From contig NW_003546416.1 of the NCBI RefSeq assembly GCF_000090795.2, positions 34,440 to 98,439 on the forward strand: DNA of 64,000 nucleotides. Reading direction: 5' to 3'. The notes below the pieces were generated by a model. That model had not been told where the DNA came from. It was given only the letters and a program-made list of their open reading frames with translations, and made no database searches. This stretch comes from Amphimedon queenslandica. Lineage: Eukaryota > Porifera > Demospongiae > Haplosclerida > Niphatidae. Position 1 is the stretch's first letter. The number at the start of each line of letters is the position of its first letter. This document shows, piece after piece, positions 52,301 to 58,400 of this stretch. The position numbers were made by a program, and so were the translations under genes.

Positions 52301-53504
52301 TTAATTATTACTAACAACACCTGGTATTCTTTCAGCAGCTGCTTTGTCTCCAGTTTCCTTGACAGCATCTATTAGGATCAGCCATGTTGTTTTTTTGACA
52401 TCATCCTCCTTTTCAAGCCATTTTTGTATAGTCTTCTGCAAGTAGTCTTTAGCATTGCCTTTAGTACCTTCAATAATATCAAGTGTATTTATATAGACTT
52501 TTAGATTAAGCCCTAGGTCCTTCCAGTTTGCTGCACCAAACTGTGCTTCTTTGAGCACTTTAAGAACTAGGCCCAAATCAGTTTTACCTATGTAATAGTT
52601 TTTATAAGAATGCATGTATTCTGTTTTATAATTACCTAGTTCTGAAGCTACAGCCATGTCCAGATAGTCCAGGTCACATTAAATTAATTTAATCATATTC
52701 ATTGATGTTACCATAGCAACGAGTAACTGTGGAGCATATGAGATGTTTAGTTTCTGTCTGTCTAGTGTAAGGCTGTGACTTCATGACACTCTGAAAGCTT
52801 TCTAAGACTCTTTATTTGACGTTTTGAGTAAAATTTTTGATGGCAAGCGTGACACTAACAGTGTGAGTGGAAAAAAAGTAAAGAAATAAGAGGATACTTG
52901 CAAACTGGTGTGATAAGAAATCCTACACCACTGCATGAAAGACATGGCTTCATACAGCATCATGTAGTAGCTTGTGTGAGTAATTACAATGCTTTTGGGT
53001 AATATTCTTCTGTTTCTTCATGCAATGGTGTAGGATTTCTTACCACCATTATTGTTCTAATAATAGTAGCACCAATTTGCAAGTACCCTCTTGTTTCTTT
53101 ACTTTTTTTCCAATTCAATCCTACTACTTTTCCATTTTAATGTTTTTTATCTACTTGTACTATTATAACTGTTACATTTTCTGTAGGTAATCATCAATGA
53201 AGACTGGCAGGACATGTTCCTATTACTATTACTAGAAGATGAGGACCCTCCTACAGAAGGCTCCATATATACCGGCATAGAGCAAGGGTTTTCATGCGTT
53301 TACAGGAACCCAAAAGTGAGCATGGTTTCTCAAGGCCAGCGAGATATTTCGGCTTATGTTGAGGAGGAGAATCGCCTCATATCAGCCGTGGTTAATATCC
53401 TTTGCGGGTCGTTGTGGCTGAGGATGATGGGGGAGATGCCAATGATGGCAAAATCACCGAAAACAGGAGGAGGGAGAAATCGAGGTGGATCACATGAGAA
53501 ATAA
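11469..53504 (+). CDS. SZT2: SZT2, large subunit of the KICSTOR complex (39 exons)
   Basis: Exons: 11469-11477, 11540-11683, 12032-12193, 12884-12961, 13012-13083, 13319-13430, 16339-16428, 16715-16929, 16979-17184, 17231-17286, 17340-17410, 17477-17595, 17932-17970, 18041-18202, 18303-19041, 19315-19512, 19778-19991, 20187-21127, 41868-42294, 42461-42672, 42810-43010, 43376-43878, 43987-44089, 44166-44400, 44671-44791, 44840-44972, 45024-45126, 45463-45861, 45979-47099, 47295-47546, 47771-47974, 48231-48425, 48480-48794, 49009-49219, 49416-50026, 50256-50350, 50405-50535, 51289-51358, 53187-53504. Phases agree throughout (one-base uncertainty at 50256); about 3195 residues, near the family's 3400. 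In animals SZT2 anchors GATOR1 on lysosomes with KICSTOR and damps mTORC1. Recognisable collinear matches include YLLLCREHRVSRSVRVNWF, IIVLTDGVGG, WIEPQYLTI, NALNAFAVTN, QKMGLFHHTT and SFTYDFHIRTI. The exon-2 donor (AGT/GTAATT) and exon-24 donor are weak. Matches on both sides of intron 18 show that the gene continues across the FReD cluster. Confidence 0.93.
11761..12000. repeat. Tandem duplication in SZT2 intron 2
   Basis: A unit of about 118 bases beginning ggggtctggtacaggtttaa occurs at about 11761 and again at about 11877, differing at only a few bases. It is followed by attattatt simple sequence. No coding function is seen. Confidence 0.7.
12224..12810 (+). repeat. Intronic ~180-base tandem repeat, SZT2 intron 3
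   Basis: Three full units and a partial one, each with the landmarks ctatagcccatggttttttc, then aatttttattacattttctg, then aagtttgagctgattccgac and tcaagttacggccattttaag. The period is about 178 bases. The same family lies at 19063-19292, 47130-47235, 48020-48115, 50540-51288 and 56236-57030. Confidence 0.85.
13620..13734. repeat. CT-rich microsatellite in SZT2 intron 6
   Basis: Pure and interrupted (CT)n and (CCCT)n runs of more than 100 bases, ending at the 3' end of the nested zinc-finger gene. It is low-complexity only; the apparent Ser/Leu-rich reading frame across it is not a gene. Confidence 0.9.
13729..15418 (-). CDS. ZZ/DC1-type and RING-like zinc-finger protein nested in SZT2 intron 6
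   Basis: Two exons, 15418-15054 and 14635-13729, give 423 residues. The protein is built from repeated Cys/His modules of about 50 residues: WKCDICQRSF...YHCTQCKRPDYFDCCEDCF, WSCDACRRVF, WSCEACNKE...YHCKQCDEDICDTCF, WHCDNCKRS...MHHCQVCEFDLCDICF. These resemble ZZ or DC1 zinc-binding domains. A Pro-rich linker (about residues 325-370) leads to a C-terminal CRICG...H...CQEC...CYKCG module that looks RING-like. ZZ domains usually bind peptides or modified histone tails and a RING would suggest ubiquitin ligase activity, but neither is proven. The gene lies wholly inside an intron of SZT2 on the other strand. Its stop abuts a CT microsatellite. Confidence 0.82.
15909..16189. mobile_element. CACAGCC-type MITE, copy 3 (SZT2 intron 6)
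   Basis: Starts CACAGCCAAAAATAT and ends ATATTTGGTTGTG, with TA on each side (15907-15908, 16190-16191). One end has a C-to-T change. The interior shares GATTTTGG and TGATACAATCATGG words with the copies at 5930 and 9225. Between this element and the zinc-finger gene (15419-15908) there is only an AT-rich stretch, with a short palindrome at about 15532-15558. Confidence 0.8.
17656..17860. mobile_element. CCGTATAGCTTG-type MITE, SZT2 intron 12
   Basis: Inverted ends CCGTATAGCTTGATATTTTCG and its near-complement at 17837-17860, flanked by TA on both sides. The interior repeats ttttcgtgg/ccacgaaa words. A degraded relative is at 62959-63171. Confidence 0.88.
19063..19292 (-). repeat. Intronic ~180-base repeat, SZT2 intron 15 (inverted)
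   Basis: One unit and a partial second unit of the same family as at 12224, in the opposite orientation (atgtgtatcagaaaatgtaa ... ccatgggctatagccttggg). It immediately follows the exon-15 splice donor and ends just before exon 16. Confidence 0.8.
21413..22363 (-). CDS. Secreted fibrinogen-related protein FReD-1
   Basis: Exons 22363-22144, 22092-22004, 21958-21413; 284 residues. The first exon has a hydrophobic signal peptide (MSIFMMLFLLLSLL) and a small Cys-rich module with SLYIRTCCNSSNLGQTI and CPDVWPQACP. Exon 2 begins the FReD with DCKSLFEYG and GVYTVNPDGG. Exon 3 holds [21 protein letters not shown], the calcium-loop-like DNDNDAW, NCA, and AWWYHTCYHSSLNGQY, ending in the KWWSWKTTTLQFSEMKTR type of tail. 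FReDs are secreted recognition or lectin-like domains. An in-frame Met 24 bases upstream is an alternative start. It is the cluster member nearest SZT2 exon 18. Confidence 0.9.
22390..22940. repeat. Duplicated intergenic spacer type Y (three copies)
   Basis: This non-coding stretch upstream of FReD-1 is clearly related to 26105-26680 and 31160-31720; all share phrases such as tcttaattacatttggta and tgacacactgcaatat. In each place it separates a Cys-module FReD gene from the next gene upstream. No gene is seen in it. Confidence 0.75.
22962..23243 (-). pseudogene. Truncated FReD pseudogene (FReD-2)
   Basis: Only the C-terminal half of a FReD exon 3 remains. It retains DNDND, NCAETYTGAWWY, NLNGPYYYGG and a GYYNLDFTEIKT tail. 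Relative to its neighbours a few bases are missing at about 23205, which shifts the frame and creates a stop. Homology ends abruptly near 23243, after which a short inverted ccaccacatat/atatgtggtgg motif follows. Upstream exons 1-2 are absent. It is closest in tail sequence to FReD-5 and FReD-8, so it is probably the relic of a Pro/Ser-type gene. Confidence 0.85.
23468..24421 (-). CDS. Secreted fibrinogen-related protein FReD-3
   Basis: Exons 24421-24193, 24150-24062, 24013-23468; 287 residues. Signal peptide MSKMFIFMLLLLSLI, then the Cys module (SYCMASTGYKHEPSLYIRTC...CPNVHPKSCP). The FReD starts with DCKGLFEDGNTTSGVY. Exon 3 has [34 protein letters not shown] and AWWYRSCDRSNLNSRY, with an ITWQDWKGYETLKFTEMETR tail. 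The first intron is open in frame, so a read-through product is conceivable, but both splice sites are good. The stop is TGA rather than the usual TAA of its neighbours. Confidence 0.9.
24430..25010. repeat. Duplicated intergenic spacer type X (four copies)
   Basis: AT-rich spacer with landmarks gaatgtgagtattttataat, ttaaactattagcattaatt and a (T/C)-rich ttttctctctttt run. Close relatives are at 28140-28660, 33240-33660 and, shortened, 37140-37510. No gene is seen. The copies mark the ends of duplicated gene blocks. Confidence 0.8.
25115..26080 (-). CDS. Secreted fibrinogen-related protein FReD-4
   Basis: Exons 26080-25852, 25799-25711, 25660-25115; 287 residues. Signal peptide MSIFMMLLLLSLLV (an upstream in-frame Met at 26104 is possible), then the Cys module SYCMADCTGNKHEPSLYIRTCC...CPDVRPQACPPL. 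The FReD has VYCDMKTDGGGWT, the calcium-loop-like DNDNDLWSRGSCA and AWWYNSCYHSSLNDRY, with a tail of the IKWWSWIPTTLQFSDMKTR type. It is the first gene of the left 5.1-kb duplicated block and the counterpart of FReD-7. Confidence 0.9.
26701..27641 (-). CDS. Fibrinogen-related protein with Pro/Ser-repeat stalk (FReD-5)
   Basis: Exons 27641-27440, 27390-27293, 27243-26701; 280 residues. The first exon differs from its neighbours: signal peptide MMLAGKLMYSLMIIIVIINT, then NCPDDE and a TPSPSPSPSP-type stalk of about 20 residues, without the Cys module. Exon 2 (CVMPTDCKAWKELG, NGVYPVKPDNGPAF) is also distinct. The FReD has DGSVLFRRGWTDYENGFGNL, DNDNDNWYHNCA and AWWYNECDRSNLNGPY, and a TTWQDWKGYYNLDFTEMKTR tail. 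The stalk probably spaces the recognition head or carries O-glycans (inference). FReD-8 is the block-duplicate partner. Confidence 0.9.
27650..28140. repeat. Duplicated upstream spacer type Z (two copies)
   Basis: The region upstream of FReD-5 is nearly identical to 32725-33240 upstream of FReD-8 (for example gataggttatcagttgatgt and gcaaacatgccacctggagc in both). It probably includes the promoter. Short reading frames in it are not supported. Confidence 0.8.
28769..29740 (-). CDS. Secreted fibrinogen-related protein FReD-6
   Basis: Exons 29740-29503, 29452-29364, 29311-28769; 289 residues. Signal peptide MSKMIIFMMLLLLSLL and Cys module SYCMADCTGYKHEPSLYIRTCC...CPDVRPQACPPL. The FReD shows [37 protein letters not shown] and AWWYYRCYYSNLNGRY, with a tail of the IRWWIWIPTTLQFTEMKTR type. 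It closes the left duplicated block; its partner is FReD-9. The upstream ATG at 29863 would add a long, non-conserved extension and is not used. Confidence 0.9.
29741..30130. repeat. Duplicated upstream spacer type W (three copies)
   Basis: Upstream spacer of FReD-6, related to 34713-35220 (FReD-9) and 35307-35830 (the gapped gene). The shared phrases include ttgttgctgctagatctata-like and ctgtgtctcttta words. No gene is seen. The two later copies are about 95 percent alike by eye and flank the assembly gap. Confidence 0.8.
30230..31134 (-). CDS. Fibrinogen-related protein FReD-7, prematurely stopped
   Basis: Exons 31134-30915, 30863-30775, 30724-30230; 267 residues. Signal peptide and Cys module as in FReD-4, but the signal core is shorter (MSIFMMLLSLLVNIDEG). 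The FReD has [34 protein letters not shown] and two extra residues in the AWWYSGSECECANLNGPY loop. The frame ends at ITWQD, where the Trp codon TGG of relatives is TGA (30230-30232). The missing tail, about 18 residues, is still readable down to about 30180, so this is a recent nonsense change. The product would lack the last strand of the FReD and may not fold. Sequencing error is not excluded. Confidence 0.8.
31746..32719 (-). CDS. Fibrinogen-related protein with Pro/Ser-repeat stalk (FReD-8)
   Basis: Exons 32719-32500, 32449-32352, 32303-31746; 291 residues. Same first exon as FReD-5 (MMLAGKLMYSLMIIIVIINT, NCPDDE), but the stalk is six residues longer and includes a QTPTPSPS variation, so repeat number changes between duplicates. 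The FReD has DNDNRVNTAGNCG in place of the usual DNDND loop, which could weaken calcium binding. A longer AWWYKGFHIQCDRSNLNGRY loop follows, then a TTWQAWKGYYNLDFTEMKTR tail. Block partner of FReD-5. Confidence 0.9.
33765..34712 (-). CDS. Secreted fibrinogen-related protein FReD-9
   Basis: Exons 34712-34490, 34444-34356, 34301-33765; 282 residues. Signal peptide MSKMIIFMLLLLSLLV and Cys module SYCRADFKHESSLYIRTCC...CPDVWPQACP. The FReD has DNDNDAASVFNCA and AWWYHTCYHSSLNGQY, and a tail of the IKWYGWKTTTLQFSEMKTR type. A TGA replaces the final Arg codon, so it ends three residues before the RNN common to relatives; this is unlikely to matter. It resembles FReD-1 strongly in the head. Block partner of FReD-6. 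Confidence 0.9.
35243..35252. other. Assembly gap (10 N)
   Basis: Ten undetermined bases. The left flank is the usual sequence just downstream of a FReD gene, while the right flank is the middle of a signal-peptide exon. Around 900-1000 bases of gene body are therefore missing, and the N count is only a placeholder. Confidence 0.95.
35253..35306 (-). pseudogene. Start of a FReD gene cut by the assembly gap (FReD-10)
   Basis: Only the first 17 codons of exon 1 are visible, MSKMIIFMMLLSLLVTM, a FReD signal peptide; the rest falls in the gap. The 500 bases upstream (35307-35830) match the FReD-9 upstream spacer closely. It may well be an intact gene in the organism; it is entered as broken only because the sequence is incomplete. 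Confidence 0.75.
35938..36929 (-). CDS. Secreted fibrinogen-related protein FReD-11
   Basis: Exons 36929-36707, 36653-36562, 36507-35938; 294 residues, among the longest. Signal peptide MSIFMIVLLCLV, Cys module SYCMADCTGNKHEPSLYIRTCC...CPDVRLQACPPL. Exon 2 carries one extra codon before DCKSLFEDG. The FReD has DNDNDGWLSGNCA and AWWYNNSERSNLNGIY, where Ser replaces the Cys that relatives have after AWWY, so one disulfide may be lost. An eight-residue insertion (QAQDNHPIFGG region) precedes the ITWQDWKDNYINLKFSEMKTR tail. Confidence 0.88.
37612..38573 (-). CDS. Secreted fibrinogen-related protein FReD-12
   Basis: Exons 38573-38351, 38297-38212, 38157-37612; 284 residues. The first exon is a divergent version of the Cys module: signal MDHGSLFFLLLVLLTV, then CMTTGCRSGGLSLYLRVCC, VSNLGQSV and CPKVRPKSCPG. 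The FReD has DGSVYFYRNWTNYKNGFGNF, DNDNDLSSSNCA and AWWYWDCERANLNGLY, with an ITWQHWRGYNSLKFSEMKTR tail. The second module type unites FReD-12, -13 and -14, which sit together at the right end of the cluster. Confidence 0.9.
38997..39961 (-). CDS. Secreted fibrinogen-related protein FReD-13
   Basis: Exons 39961-39736, 39682-39594, 39551-38997; 289 residues. MDHGSLFFLLLVLLTV signal and a Cys module SYCMTTDCPNTESGGLSLYLSACC...CPKVRPKSCPG. The FReD is the most divergent of the set: YADYMNGFGNL, RVELQEFNNNITIYAEFSRF, NSMYLHDGMRFSTRDDDNDLGPDYSCA, AWWYRGCHVACLNGQY and an IVWYEYNKNYVVFKFSEMKVR tail. The extra Cys in HVAC may pair differently. The divergence suggests an older copy. Confidence 0.9.
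40453..41441 (-). CDS. Secreted fibrinogen-related protein FReD-14
   Basis: Exons 41441-41213, 41141-41053, 40998-40453; 287 residues. Same signal and module type as FReD-12 and -13 (SYCMTTDCPNTGSGGLSLYLRVCC...CPKIRPKSCP). The FReD head is of the common type ([24 protein letters not shown]), with DNDNDPWSGGNCA and AWWHNACYHSSLNGRY, and an IIWWDWKQTTLHFSEMK tail ending ICRDS instead of TRRNN. It is the last cluster gene before SZT2 exon 19; the 38574-38996 and 39962-40452 spacers preceding it are duplicates of each other without genes. Confidence 0.9.
43885..43965. repeat. agtatatttt decamer repeat, SZT2 intron 22
   Basis: About eight tandem copies of agtatattyt fill most of this short intron between the donor at 43879 and the acceptor at 43986. 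Confidence 0.85.
44430..44634. repeat. Duplicated element fragment, SZT2 intron 24
   Basis: Two copies of a unit with ttaaggacaggtagtgtg and ccttaataaagaggctacac, 65-70 bases apart. The gaggctacactg end matches the terminus of the MITE at 10096-10270, so this is a rearranged relative. Confidence 0.65.
45221..45344. repeat. Imperfect 124-base inverted repeat (stem-loop), SZT2 intron 27
   Basis: Outer arms attgcaagcaatctgtggtt at 45221 and its near-complement ending at 45344, with an inner perfect stem cctagaatagaa / ttctattctagg at 45269-45297. It could form a long hairpin in the intron RNA or be a foldback element. No TA duplication was clear. Confidence 0.65.
47130..47235 (+). repeat. Partial ~180-base intronic repeat, SZT2 intron 29
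   Basis: Contains atagaaagtttgagctgatt and tccctgtactatagt of the family at 12224. It follows the exon-29 donor closely. Confidence 0.65.
48020..48115 (-). repeat. Degraded ~180-base intronic repeat, SZT2 intron 31
   Basis: Holds the inverted words ctcaaactttccacatacaa and gtatcagaaaatatactaaa. Only about half a unit is recognisable. Confidence 0.5.
49350..49387. repeat. (GTT)n microsatellite, SZT2 intron 34
   Basis: About eleven GTT repeats just before exon 35. An apparent poly-Leu or poly-Asn reading through it is an artefact. Confidence 0.9.
50540..51288 (+). repeat. Intronic ~180-base tandem repeat array, SZT2 intron 37
   Basis: Four units at a period of about 177 bases, marked by ctatagcccatggttttttc-like words near 50680, 50860, 51037 and 51213. 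The array fills the intron from donor to acceptor, and the last unit runs into the acceptor of exon 38. Confidence 0.85.
51812..52078. mobile_element. MITE with TAA target duplication nested in the larger element
   Basis: Ends AGGCTTTTCTACACT and AGTGTAGAAAGGCCT are inverted repeats. TAA flanks both sides, as in PIF/Harbinger-type insertions. The interior repeats aatgcgcat words. It is nested inside the larger element at 51436-53157. Confidence 0.7.
52301..52657 (-). CDS. Single-exon death-domain protein
   Basis: An uninterrupted frame of 118 residues. From about residue 25 it reads as one death domain: DLGLVLKVLKEAQFGAANWKDLG, NLKVYINTLDIIEGT, LQKTIQKWLEKEDD, TWLILIDAVKET and AAERI fit the six-helix pattern with its conserved Trp residues. 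Death domains mediate homotypic adaptor interactions in apoptosis and innate immune signalling. There is no other domain, signal or membrane segment, so it would act as a small adaptor or decoy. It lies antisense in SZT2 intron 38, within a transposon-like inverted-repeat structure. Intronless form and position suggest capture or retroposition (inference). Confidence 0.8.
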   Translation of the reverse strand: MAVASELGNYKTEYMHSYKNYYIGKTDLGLVLKVLKEAQFGAANWKDLGLNLKVYINTLDIIEGTKGNAKDYLQKTIQKWLEKEDDVKKTTWLILIDAVKETGDKAAAERIPGVVSNN

Positions 53505-53713
53505 TATTATGGAAAAAAATTAAATTTATGTGAAATTGATAATTTTAAATGAAAATGGGCTGTAATATAATAATAATGATAACATTAATGACAATACTAA
53601 TGCTAAATTCTGATAATAACAAGTATTATTAATTATTGTTCACCTATTATTTTTGAAAGTCACTAACAATAATAATAATAATTATTCTATAATTAATTAT
53701 ATTTTTCAAATTA

Positions 53714-55332
53714 TTAAGAAGATCCGTCTTCTAGTGATAGCTCAATTGTGAGTGGGCGTTCTTCGAGACGACGTTTAAGCTCCGACAAGTAACGGTCTCT
53801 TACCCTCGAGAATGCCATTATATTCTCGGGATTAGAGTCCAACCAGAACTGGTTGAAACTGTACATGACATAACCTTCAGAAAGAGAGGGGTGAGAGAAA
53901 GAGGGAGAGAGAGAGAGAGGGAGGGAGAGTGAGAGAAAGAGACAGATCAACAAAAGGTTTATAAGAAAGTAGCGAAGGAGAGAAGAGAGAGAAACTAAAG
54001 AAGGGCAAGGAAAAAATTGAGGATACATGGGTAAACTAAACTGTACTTTTAACACATATCAAAATGATATGGTTACATTTTTGGTCAATATTAATCTATA
54101 GCTTATGAACTATTAGTACCAGCTGTCTTACAGTGTGCTTCCATGAAATCATTAATGGTCGGTACGTTCCCTCTTGACTTTAAATATAAGTAATAGTCAA
54201 GATGACTATTAAGTAGTAACGAATAGACAATCTGTGTTATATTGATACTGGTAATGGCCAATGGATACCTAGAGAAAATGGGGACGGAGTTTGGAAAGAA
54301 AAGAGGCAGAGTTTAAAACCAATAAAATTATAATAAAACTATTAATTTTTAACCCTTTCGTAGGATGCTGTGAAAATCCAAGCACTTGTCTTGCCTTCCC
54401 TGAGTGCATCTCGGCGAAATAACTAATGAATAATTAATTAGCCACACCCCCTCTATCTTCCACATTACTCACACTAAGCAATAGAGTCCTAGCATTCCCA
54501 TGCCACGGAAATCAGTCGCAGGGTCTTTACCTTGAAACCCTATAGTACCCCAGTGGGTCCCAAAACGAGCCTTCAGCTCAGTTTGGGGGACTAGCAAAGA
54601 CCAAAGCTAAAAAAGAGAAGAGAGAGGGATGGAGAGAGTGTTCGTAACAATATCCATCATGAAGTGTTCTTGCTTTTGTCAGCTGCTGTTCATGTTCGTC
54701 ATTTTCAGACAAATAGGATTCGAATTTCATCTTCTCAATGTCTCCTTTTAACGCTGAGAGTGCAATAATTGGCAATAAACACGGCTTGATACTTGACACA
54801 AAACTATAAAAAAATTTTAAAATTAATAATAATTAATGTTTTAATTGTATTTATTTTTACTTTGGATGCTTCTCTGTTGATATTTTTTTAGTTTTTATAA
54901 TGAGATTCAGAGCATCGTCGGGATCAATGACGTCTTGGCCAGCTGGAGTCACCCAAGCAATGGATTGCAACTCCTTTAAAAAAAGAACAAAACTAAGTTG
55001 AATAACCTTGCAAAAGTTAGTCATTCAAAAGAGTTTTCGTTAAACTGTTATCACAATCGTGAAAGTTTAGATCCTCAAAAGTTTCGAGCAAATAAAATAA
55101 TAATGTATTATACCTTGTGCTTTGAATTCTTCAATGACCTAGCTATAATAATAATAAAAGAATTAATATAACTCCACCCTCTCTCTGTTTGCTCTCTCTT
55201 ACCAACAGCAAAGGTCCTACTGGCAAGGTCTGCCGTCCCCTCACAGATACGTAGGAGCTCACATTTCCTCGTTAATAAACGGAGGAGCCATTTGTATAGA
55301 CGCCAGAAGTAGAGGGGAAAGAAAAGAGGCAT
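53714..55332 (-). CDS. ELMO-domain protein, ELMOD1/2 type
   Basis: Eight exons, 55332-55203, 55142-55114, 54973-54861, 54803-54674, 54606-54473, 54422-54354, 54268-54132, 53874-53714, give exactly 300 residues, close to human ELMOD1/2. The N-terminus (MPLFFPLYFWRLYKWLLRLLTRKCEL) and the ELMO core (LWSLLVP, HWGTIGFQGKDPATDFRGMG, VYFAEMHSGKARQVLGFSQH, YPLAITSINITQIVYSLL, YSFNQFWLD) match the family. ELMODs act as GTPase-activating proteins for ARF and ARL2; the Arg in FRGMG is the catalytic-region arginine of the family. Intron 4 starts with GC (GCAAGA) rather than GT. A repeat-like gagagag run lies in the last intron. It is divergent from PUM3, 116 bases apart. Confidence 0.95.
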
Positions 55333-55448
55333 CTTAATACAAGAACCCTGATAGTGATAATTAATTAATTAATTAATTGAGTGGGTGTGTATACTTATTA
55401 GGTTAGGTTATTAACTTTTTACCCACGTGGTGTGTTGCTCTGCAAAAA
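55333..55448. promoter_or_regulatory. Divergent promoter region ELMOD / PUM3
   Basis: 116 bases between two opposite start codons, including ttaattaattaattaatt and a cccacgtggtgtg E-box-like word (CACGTG) at about 55422-55432. Both promoters must overlap here. Function is inferred from position. Confidence 0.55.
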
Positions 55449-58400
55449 ATGGCTAAGGCAAAGTCAGTTTTAAGTTTTTTTCTCTCTTTTTGAGTCTTTT
55501 TTTTCTTGTAGAGTCGTTGGAGGCTCTAAAGGAGTCAAGGGAAAATCAAAATTTAAGAAAGCGAGTGGTAGCAAGAAGCACCCAGGTGGAGGGAAGAAAA
55601 GTGTGAAAAAGAATATGACAAAAAGAGATAAGAAAAAGAAAGAGCTACAGAAGAACAAGGAGCCTGTGACATCTGGCAAAGAGAGGAACGAAAAGCGAAA
55701 GCTTCAAGACAATGACAAGTTTTCTGTAGCAAATAAAAAGTCAAAAAGTATTTTTATTTATTCATTTATTTGTTAAGTCTTTTTTCTGTTTTTTTTTAGT
55801 GACGGCTGGTAAAACCAATTTGACAAGGAAGGAACTTGATAAGAAGAAACTCTCTGTCAGACGTCAGCGAAAACTGCCAGCAGATTCACTTGAACGAATC
55901 AACAAAGCAAAACAAATATGGGAGCATGTTAGGAGGTGGGCGTGGTTTATTACTAATTATGTGGGTGTGGTCAATTTGTTATTAATTGTTATACAGGCAC
56001 GACATGAAAAAGGAGGAAAGGGATAAATCTATTAATGATATGATGGGTCTGATCAGTGGTAATGTGTATGAGGTAATATGACATCATAGTTAATGATTAA
56101 CTATTAATGATTATTAATAGTTATCGTTGAAGCATGATACTGCTAGGATTATTCAGTGTATTTTGAAATTTGGAAGTCAAGAAATGAGAAACAAAGTTTA
56201 TGATAAATTAAAAGGTAAACGCAGGTCTTTGTTGAGTGAGTGCATAAGGACATCAATATGTATCAGAAAATGTAATAAAAATTGGGGATGATTTCAGAGC
56301 TAATTTTTGGAAAAACCATGGGCTATAGCCTTGGGTATTTTTCAAAAATTGGCTCATTCTTAAAATGGTCATAACTCAAGAAATTTAAGTCGGATTTAGC
56401 TCAAACTTTCTACATAGGATAAGGACATCAATATGTATCAGAAAATGTAATAAAAATTGGGGATGATTTTGGAGCTAATTTTTGGAAAAACCATGGGCTA
56501 TAGCCTTGGGTATTTTTCAAAAATTGGCTCGTTCTTAAAATCGTCATAACTCAAGAAATTCAAGTCGGGTTTAGCTCAAACTTTCTACATACATGTAGGA
56601 TAAGGACATCAATATGTATCAGAAAATGTAATAAAAATTGGGAATGATTTCGGAGCTAATTTTTGGAAAAACCATGGGCTATAGCCTTGGGTATTTTTCA
56701 AAAATTGGCTCGTTCTTAAAAATGGTCATAACTCAAGAAATTGAAGTCGGAATCAGCTCAAACTTTCTACATAGCATAAGTACATCAATATGTATCAGAA
56801 AATGTAATAAAAATTGGGGGTGATTTTGGATCCATTTTTTGAAAAAAACCATGGGCTATAATAGCCTTGGGTATTTTTCAAAAATTTGGCAATTTCTTTA
56901 AAATGGTCATAACTTTAAAAATTGAAGTTGGAACCAGCTCAAACTTGCTACATAGCATAAGGACATCAATATGTATCAGAAAATTTAATAAAAATTGGGA
57001 GAGACTTCACAGCCAAAAAAAATTGGGCTATAGTCCAAGCCCGATACTTATTTCCTTTTATGATTTATCTTTATTCTCTGCAGGCCATGTGGTTGAGCTA
57101 TCAAAATTAAGATATGCAAAATTTGTCATCAAAGCTTTATTCAGATACAGGTAATGAAAAAAGAATTTTTTTTCTTCATCATCATTATCATTATTATTAT
57201 CATCATCAACCCTCATTAGCTCTCCAGTTCAGAGAAGTCAGTTAATAAAATGTTATTATAATCACGTACAGTCTCTCGTGAGACACAAAGAAGCCGTTGA
57301 ACTCGTAGAACTCGCTTACAATGATTACGCCAATGCTTCCGAGAGATCCCTGCTTGTACAAGAGTTCTATGGTCCTCAATTTGCTGTCTTTAAAGATAAT
57401 GGTGGTCGGTCTCTGTCGGCCATTCTTGCTGCTAATCCTGAAGAGAAGACAAAACTGCTTGAGCACATGAAGGCGGCTTTGACTCCATTACTTGATAAGT
57501 GAGAAGAAAAAGGGAATGATTTATATTTTAATGTCCTGAAATCTAAGCACTTAAATTCTAAAAGATCTTCTTAATTAAATGTTTTTTATTTAGGAGTTTG
57601 GTGAGACATAATATCATTCATCAGGCATTTCTTGAATTTATAACACATGCTGATCCTTCATCCATTGCTGTAAGAAATAAAGTATATGTTCATAATATTC
57701 TGTTTTCTTTTAGGATATCATGGAGTCACTGAGAGAGGTTGCTGTAGAGATGTTACACACTCGAGAAGGAGCAAAGGTCAATCTTCAATGTGTCTGGAAA
57801 GGAACAGCTAAAGTACCTGTACTATTTATATCTCCAGCTGTTTACGTCGTTTGAAATTTAGGACAGGAAAGTTTTTGTGAAATCATTGAAGAGCTACATT
57901 GTTAAGATTTGCAAAGTAAGATTAAAGAAATTATTAATAGTATTATCTTTTTGTCAGGAAGAGCATGGCCATCTTGTTTTGCTTGGAATATTTGACTGTG
58001 TCGATGATACTGTTCTAGTATCCAAGACAATCTTAACTGTAAGAAAACTGAGTAAAAATACTGTCATTTCTGATTTCTCCCCTCTCTCTCTCTCTTTTCT
58101 TTTCAGGAGATCATAGCTTCTCTTGAAGAGATCTGTCAAGACAAACATGGCCGTCGTGTTCTCCTCTATCTCCTCAACCCTCGCTCCCCCCAACATTTCT
58201 CCCACCAGTTCCTCCAATTACTGACACCTGGCGATAGCAATCAACACAGGTGGAAATTTTAAAACTTAGAATAATATTATATTTTAAAATTTTATATTTA
58301 GTAAGAAGCCACAAGACATCAGGTGGGCGGAGTTAAGAGCTGCTATATCTCCACCTCTCATTAAATTAATTTCGGAGAATGTGGTTGAGTGGGCGTGTGA

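Larger units (their letters stand above)
51436..53157. mobile_element. TA-flanked element with long inverted repeats enclosing a death-domain gene
   Basis: Arms of about 160-190 bases: the left arm 51436-51593 (CAAGTAAATAAAAAATCATT ... aagcattgtaattatccaca) is inverted at 52971-53157. TA stands on both outer sides (51434-51435, 53158-53159). A third, partial direct copy of the left-arm interior lies at 52868-52950. Between the arms are a smaller MITE and a death-domain gene; no transposase is seen. It occupies almost all of SZT2 intron 38. Confidence 0.65.

Noticed and set aside
51434-53159. CRISPR-like or tandem-array interpretation of the repeats in SZT2 intron 38
   Set aside because: The repeats are two inverted arms and one partial copy, not regularly spaced short repeats, and the setting is eukaryotic.
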